From positions 1-8,796 of the forward strand of contig JAQSXW010000025.1 of assembly GCA_029256465.1 (NCBI GenBank): 8,796 bases of DNA. Reading direction: 5' to 3'. How positions within the stretch are numbered: position 1 is the first letter of the stretch; each line of letters starts with the position of its first letter. Position numbers and translations under genes: made by a program. The DNA comes from Evtepia sp. Lineage in GTDB: Bacteria; Bacillota; Clostridia; Oscillospirales; Oscillospiraceae. The notes under the pieces are model-generated. The model did no database searches, was not told the origin of the DNA, and saw nothing but the letters and a program-made list of their open reading frames with translations. Shown in pieces: positions 5,596-8,796 of the stretch.

Positions 5596-6234
5596 ATGAC
5601 ATTGTACACCTGTGCTCTATGTAAAAATCATTCCTGTAGAAGTGGAGACCTTGATGAGGCACCGCAAAATTGCCCCTGCCGCAAGCCTGGTCAAGAAGGT
5701 ATCACAGAACAATATTTTGAGGATGAGAATCGGAAACTCGCTTATTTTTCTGCACTCACGGAAGCAGAGGGATACTGTAAAAAAACAAGATTAGAAGAAA
5801 TCATGGATTTTGCACAGAAGTGCGGTTTTCAAAAATTAGGCTTGGCATTTTGCTTGGGACTGAGCAAAGAGGCGAATGTTTTATGTAAAATTCTGATGAA
5901 CAACGGATTTGAAGTGAATTCGATTATCTGCAAGTGCGGAAGCATCCCAAAAGAAACCATCGGAATTGAGGAGTCCGGAAAGGTAAGACCCGGTACCTTT
6001 GAGCCCATGTGCAATCCGATCGAACAGGCGACTTTTTTAAAGGAAGCGCAGACAGAACTCAATATTTTGTTTGGATTATGTGTGGGACATGATTCTCTAT
6101 TTATGAAGTATTCAGAAGCACCCGTCACCGTGTTTGCTGTGAAGGATCGGGTGCTGGCGCATAATCCAGTGGCTGCTCTTTACTTATCCGATGGCTATTA
6201 CAAAGATAAGTTGTATCAGCAGATAAAAAAGTGA
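5596..6234 (+). CDS. DUF1847 family Cys-rich putative metal-binding protein
   Basis: This 212-residue, presumably cytosolic protein carries 13 cysteines. The N-terminus has CALCKNHSC and then CPC (Cys6, Cys9, Cys14, Cys26 and Cys28, with His12). The core has KCGFQKLGLAFCLGLSKEA (76-92), IICKCGSIPKE (110-120), MCNPIEQA (138-145) and LCVGHDSLFMKYSEAPV (161-177). This is the pattern of DUF1847 (COG4887), found in anaerobic bacteria and archaea and predicted to bind metal; its reaction is unknown. The Cys clusters suggest a zinc or iron-sulfur site, which is inference. The ribosome binding region AAGGAAGGAG ends 2 bases before ATG 5596; a TTG two codons later (5602) is spaced 8 bases from AAGGAG and is a plausible alternative start. 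It is probably transcribed with DUF1292. Confidence 0.85.
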   Translation: MTLYTCALCKNHSCRSGDLDEAPQNCPCRKPGQEGITEQYFEDENRKLAYFSALTEAEGYCKKTRLEEIMDFAQKCGFQKLGLAFCLGLSKEANVLCKILMNNGFEVNSIICKCGSIPKETIGIEESGKVRPGTFEPMCNPIEQATFLKEAQTELNILFGLCVGHDSLFMKYSEAPVTVFAVKDRVLAHNPVAALYLSDGYYKDKLYQQIKK

Positions 6235-6271
6235 AGAGGATTTCTAATTTCCATGGAATAAGGAGAACCAA

Positions 6272-6321
6272 GATAACAACATCTTAATATAATAAGATAT
6301 CACAAACTAGGATGTGTTATC
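6272..6321 (+). repeat. competing inverted repeats before the amidase start
   Basis: TGTTATC (6315-6321), directly before the ATG, is perfectly complementary to GATAACA (6272-6278). The slightly longer TGTGTTATC (6313-6321) also pairs with GATATCACA (6296-6304) over 9 positions with one mismatch, leaving the loop AACTAGGA (6305-6312), which contains the Shine-Dalgarno AGGA. A third repeat, ATCTTA/TAAGAT (6281-6298), is nested in the first. The pairings exclude one another at the 3' arm. Whether they act in RNA or as protein sites on DNA is open. Confidence 0.4.
6281..6298 (+). promoter_or_regulatory. palindrome with perfect -10, candidate amidase promoter/operator
   Basis: ATCTTA (6281-6286) and TAAGAT (6293-6298) form a perfect 6-base inverted repeat around a centre that includes TATAAT (6288-6293). 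No TTGACA-like -35 lies 16-18 bases upstream (GAACCA at 6265-6270). Transcription from here would start near 6300, leaving a leader of about 20 bases. An alternative sigma factor or an activator could explain the missing -35. Confidence 0.35.
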
Positions 6322-6891
6322 ATGGCTATCAAAATTTTTATTGATCAAGGGCATAACCCAACTGGATATCACAATACGGGAGCCAATGCGTTTGGCCTTT
6401 TTGAAGAAGATATCACATATCAGGTCGGTGTTTATCTTGCCGAAATGTTAAATAATGATCCCCGATTTGAAGCACGGTTATCAAGACCAACGCCGACTAC
6501 CGTCCTTGGAACGAATAACTCAACAAGCCTGATCGAGCGTGTACAAATGGCCAATCAATGGCCAGCAAACTATTTTATTAGCATTCACGGAAATGCGAAT
6601 ACCAATCCGGCAATTAACGGGACAGAAGTTTATATCTACAAGCGCTATACGCAGTCAAACTGGCTTGCAGAGCAAGTGATGGATGGAATTGTGGAAACGG
6701 TAGGGACTAGAAATAATGGGGTACGGGTAAGACCCTCTTTGTATGTATTAAGAAAAACAAAAATGCCAGCAATCTTGGTGGAAATGGCATATCTGACCAA
6801 TCCAGATGATTCTATCAAATTGCGTGATAATCAGTATCAATTTGCACAAGGTATTTTTACTGGAATCATGAGATACTTTGGATTTTCATAA
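6322..6891 (+). CDS. N-acetylmuramoyl-L-alanine amidase (Amidase_3), no signal peptide
   Basis: This 189-residue zinc amidase should cut the bond between N-acetylmuramic acid and L-alanine in peptidoglycan. The protein is a single Amidase_3 catalytic domain: zinc ligands His11 in IDQGHN, Glu28 (or the adjacent Glu29) in LFEEDITY and His89 in ISIHGN, and the catalytic Glu154 in ILVEMAYLTN. All expected residues are present. It has no signal peptide, transmembrane segment, SPOR repeat or SH3-type wall-binding domain; the fold starts at residue 2. Such stand-alone cytosolic amidases occur in clostridia and as phage endolysins. Without an export signal it would act after lysis or in the mother cell during spore release, which is inference. 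No phage genes are nearby. The start follows AGGA with about 9 bases spacing, inside the inverted-repeat region. A strong terminator follows, so it may be a single-gene unit. Confidence 0.92.
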   Translation: MAIKIFIDQGHNPTGYHNTGANAFGLFEEDITYQVGVYLAEMLNNDPRFEARLSRPTPTTVLGTNNSTSLIERVQMANQWPANYFISIHGNANTNPAINGTEVYIYKRYTQSNWLAEQVMDGIVETVGTRNNGVRVRPSLYVLRKTKMPAILVEMAYLTNPDDSIKLRDNQYQFAQGIFTGIMRYFGFS

Positions 6892-6920
6892 AACTATGCT
6901 AGCATCGGATTTAGTCACGA

Positions 6921-6960
6921 AACAAAGCACACGAATATTTTTCGTGTGCTTTGTTTTTTT
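6921..6960 (+). terminator. strong intrinsic terminator after the amidase
   Basis: ACAAAGCACACGAA (6922-6935) and TTCGTGTGCTTTGT (6941-6954) form a perfect 14-base stem, extended to 15 by A6921/T6955, around the 5-base loop TATTT and followed by a T run to 6960. It ends plus-strand transcription. In the other direction the stem is followed only by TTCGTG, so termination of the converging vanT transcript here would be weaker. Confidence 0.9.
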
Positions 6961-6961
6961 A

Positions 6962-8796
6962 CTAAACCAGTTGCCGTTCTAAGCGCTCACCCAAACGGCT
7001 CAATATTTCATTGGAGATTGTTCCGGCCTGCTTTGCAAGATCACAGGCAGTGATCTCCTTATTTCCATCTCGACCAATCAGCACGGCAATGTCACCAGCC
7101 TGAACATCAGGGATTCCGGAAATATCAACGAGTGTTTGATCCATGCAAATGCGCCCGATAATCGGAGCCTCATATCCGTTTATGAGAACCGCTCCGACAC
7201 CGCAAGATAAGGAGCGAGGGATGCCATCGGCATAGCCAATGGCGATCACGGCAATTTTGGTATCCTGATTTGCCACATACGAAAGGCCATATCCAGCGGT
7301 CTCGCCTTCGTAGAGGTCCTTCACGCAGGCCACTCTCGCCTTGACAGAGAGCACAGGTTTTAAGGAAATGGGGCTTTTCTCCGTATCCGTACAGGTACTG
7401 AGTAAACCGTAGAGTGCAATTCCGACCCGGGCATAATCACCACCCAGTTCCGGGTAATTGAGCAGTCCATAGCTTGCCTGCAAGTGCAGTTTGAGGAAGC
7501 GGTAGCCCCGCTCATTTAGCTGCGCAACGACATCAAAAAAGGAGTGTCCTTGTGCCATTGTAAACGCTTGATCCTCTGGGGCTTTCGTCTCGTCGGCACA
7601 CAGATGAGTAAAAATGCCTTCAATTTTCAGATTCTTGTATTGGAAAATCTGCGCAATCTCGTCGACTCTTTCACAGCGGACACCCAAACGGTGCATTCCA
7701 GTATCAATCGCAATCTGCACCTTGATTGTTTTGCCGTACTGATTCAGGACTTGTGCATAGGAAGAGCCGATCACGGTCTGTGTCAGACGATAGCGGCATA
7801 GGGAAGAGAAAAACTCAGGGCTTGTGTATCCTAGGACGAGGATTTCTCCCTGAATCCCGTTCCGTCGAAGCTCGATCCCCTCCAATAAGGAGGCCACGCA
7901 AAAGGCCTTGATGCCCATCGTGTTCAGTTCCTTGGAGATCAGAACCGCTCCGTGACCGTAGGCATTGGCTTTGACCGCTGGCATCAGTTTACAGCCATCG
8001 GGCAGTAGGGAGCGAAGCATCTCGACATTGTGACGAAGGGCGTTTCGATCAAGCTCAATCCACGCACGGCCAGATCGGAAGCTCACTTTTCTCTTGTGGT
8101 ATGGTGGCAGTTTCGCCACCAATATGGCAAAGAGAACGGATAGGGCACATACCGAAAGATACTGGAGCAAGCTGTTTTCAACCAGAAGATTCGAAAGCTC
8201 GAACAGTTTTGCCACCCCACGCACCGCGACAATCATAAATGGATGAATCAGATAGATCCAGATCGAAACCGCCCGCAGCCCGTGGGCAGAGGCAACATTC
8301 CACGAAAGAAGTAGCTGAAATAGGAAGAACATACATGGTAGCAGTGCAAGATACATACTGTCGTGACGTTGAAGGCCAAAATGATGTAACGTGAGTCCCT
8401 CCGTGGCCATTAAAATCATGCAAGCGGAAAAACAGACGATTGCTGCATTCTTTTTGCAAAGTTTGGGGGAGTGACCAAACCATGCGCCGAGGGCCAGAAA
8501 AACTGGCGTGTAGAAAAGCCCGTTTCGGGTATAGGAATACAAATGGAATCCCGTGTCATAGAGCGAAGAAATGACAGGGATATTTTTGGTAACCCCGAAG
8601 TAACTGTCGCCCAATAGGCCAATCACATAGAGAACCAGGGCGATTGCCAGTACCCACGCAAACGATACTTTGCGGCTTAGCAAGTAGAGCAGCAAACTGC
8701 CGATGATTAATGCAGGAAAGTACCACAGGTGGTAAAACGTCCCGTCAAACACAATCATGCGGAAGAGGGACAGAATGCCAATTTGATCAAACTGTC
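6962..8796 (-). CDS. vanT: VanT-type membrane serine/alanine racemase, 5' end beyond window
   Basis: This bifunctional protein should make D-Ser (and D-Ala) for cell-wall precursors. Numbering is from the Met at 8758; the frame stays open for 12 more codons to the right edge, so the true start is off the window and about 100 residues are missing relative to VanT proteins of about 700. Residues 1-215 are a multi-helix acyltransferase-3-like membrane domain (HLWYFPALI 10-18; WIYLIHPFMIVAVRG 167-181). From about 228 runs a complete fold-type III PLP racemase: Lys263 in AVKANAYGHGA, catalytic Tyr490 in AGYGLSY and Met539 in RICMDQT. Near the C-terminus, where alanine racemases have the Tyr354 equivalent, it has Asn583 in TISNE, a change reported for VanTG as a determinant of serine racemisation. 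VanT is normally the last gene of VanC/E/G-type operons, matching its position before an intergenic region. A plain Alr is unlikely given the fused membrane half. Confidence 0.88.
   Translation of the reverse strand, partial: QFDQIGILSLFRMIVFDGTFYHLWYFPALIIGSLLLYLLSRKVSFAWVLAIALVLYVIGLLGDSYFGVTKNIPVISSLYDTGFHLYSYTRNGLFYTPVFLALGAWFGHSPKLCKKNAAIVCFSACMILMATEGLTLHHFGLQRHDSMYLALLPCMFFLFQLLLSWNVASAHGLRAVSIWIYLIHPFMIVAVRGVAKLFELSNLLVENSLLQYLSVCALSVLFAILVAKLPPYHKRKVSFRSGRAWIELDRNALRHNVEMLRSLLPDGCKLMPAVKANAYGHGAVLISKELNTMGIKAFCVASLLEGIELRRNGIQGEILVLGYTSPEFFSSLCRYRLTQTVIGSSYAQVLNQYGKTIKVQIAIDTGMHRLGVRCERVDEIAQIFQYKNLKIEGIFTHLCADETKAPEDQAFTMAQGHSFFDVVAQLNERGYRFLKLHLQASYGLLNYPELGGDYARVGIALYGLLSTCTDTEKSPISLKPVLSVKARVACVKDLYEGETAGYGLSYVANQDTKIAVIAIGYADGIPRSLSCGVGAVLINGYEAPIIGRICMDQTLVDISGIPDVQAGDIAVLIGRDGNKEITACDLAKQAGTISNEILSRLGERLERQLV

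Noticed and set aside
6322..6891. Prophage endolysin cassette
   Set aside because: No holin, tail or other phage genes flank it, and it is closed by its own terminator. Phage ancestry cannot be excluded but is not supported here.
6962..8796. Housekeeping alanine racemase (alr)
   Set aside because: The membrane acyltransferase-like half and the Asn in place of the active-site Tyr point to VanT.
1..8796. CRISPR arrays, tRNA or rRNA genes, insertion sequences, large direct repeats
   Set aside because: Reading both strands showed no regularly spaced repeats, no tRNA-like cloverleaf or rRNA segments, and no transposase-like frame.

Overview
The window looks like a chromosomal stretch of an anaerobic, Gram-positive Bacillota, most likely a Clostridia member. 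This rests on gene content: a LanFEG/CprABC-type antimicrobial-peptide exporter with its own two-component system, a VanT-type membrane serine racemase, the small acidic DUF1292 protein, the Cys-rich DUF1847 protein, a signal-less Amidase_3 enzyme typical of clostridia, strong AGGAG ribosome binding sites and moderate base composition. I cannot name the species.

Layout. (1) Positions 1-367, minus: the N-terminal part of a GntR-type regulator that resembles BusR (c-di-AMP-responsive osmolyte-transport repressor); the rest is off the left edge. (2) Positions 465-2557, minus: a response regulator followed by a sensor histidine kinase with a 4-base overlap. (3) Positions 2558-2704: a divergent control region with three in-phase TAAG(G/C)TAA repeats (11 and 22 bp apart), probably the response-regulator sites. 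(4) Positions 2705-5106, plus: an ABC ATPase with an E-loop and two different six-helix permeases, tightly packed, forming a LanFEG/CprABC-like exporter. (5) Positions 5127-6234, plus: a near-consensus promoter, a 12-residue leader ORF, a DUF1292 protein and a DUF1847 protein. (6) Positions 6322-6891, plus: an N-acetylmuramoyl-L-alanine amidase with unusual inverted repeats right before its start, ended by a strong intrinsic terminator at 6921-6960. (7) Positions 6962-8796, minus: a VanT-like serine/alanine racemase fused to an acyltransferase-3-like membrane domain, cut by the right edge.

How the parts fit. The kinase probably senses a lipid II-directed or other cationic peptide outside the cell, the regulator binds the phased repeats, and the exporter clears the peptide from the membrane. 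VanT would supply D-Ser for D-Ala-D-Ser peptidoglycan precursors (vancomycin resistance of the VanC/E/G class); its partner genes would lie upstream, beyond position 8796. With the amidase, the window has a clear cell-envelope theme, although its units appear to be transcribed separately. No RNA genes, CRISPR arrays or insertion sequences were seen. I did not find a wholly new system. The least-explained elements are the small leader ORF before DUF1292, the competing inverted repeats before the amidase, and the phased operator of the peptide-resistance module.
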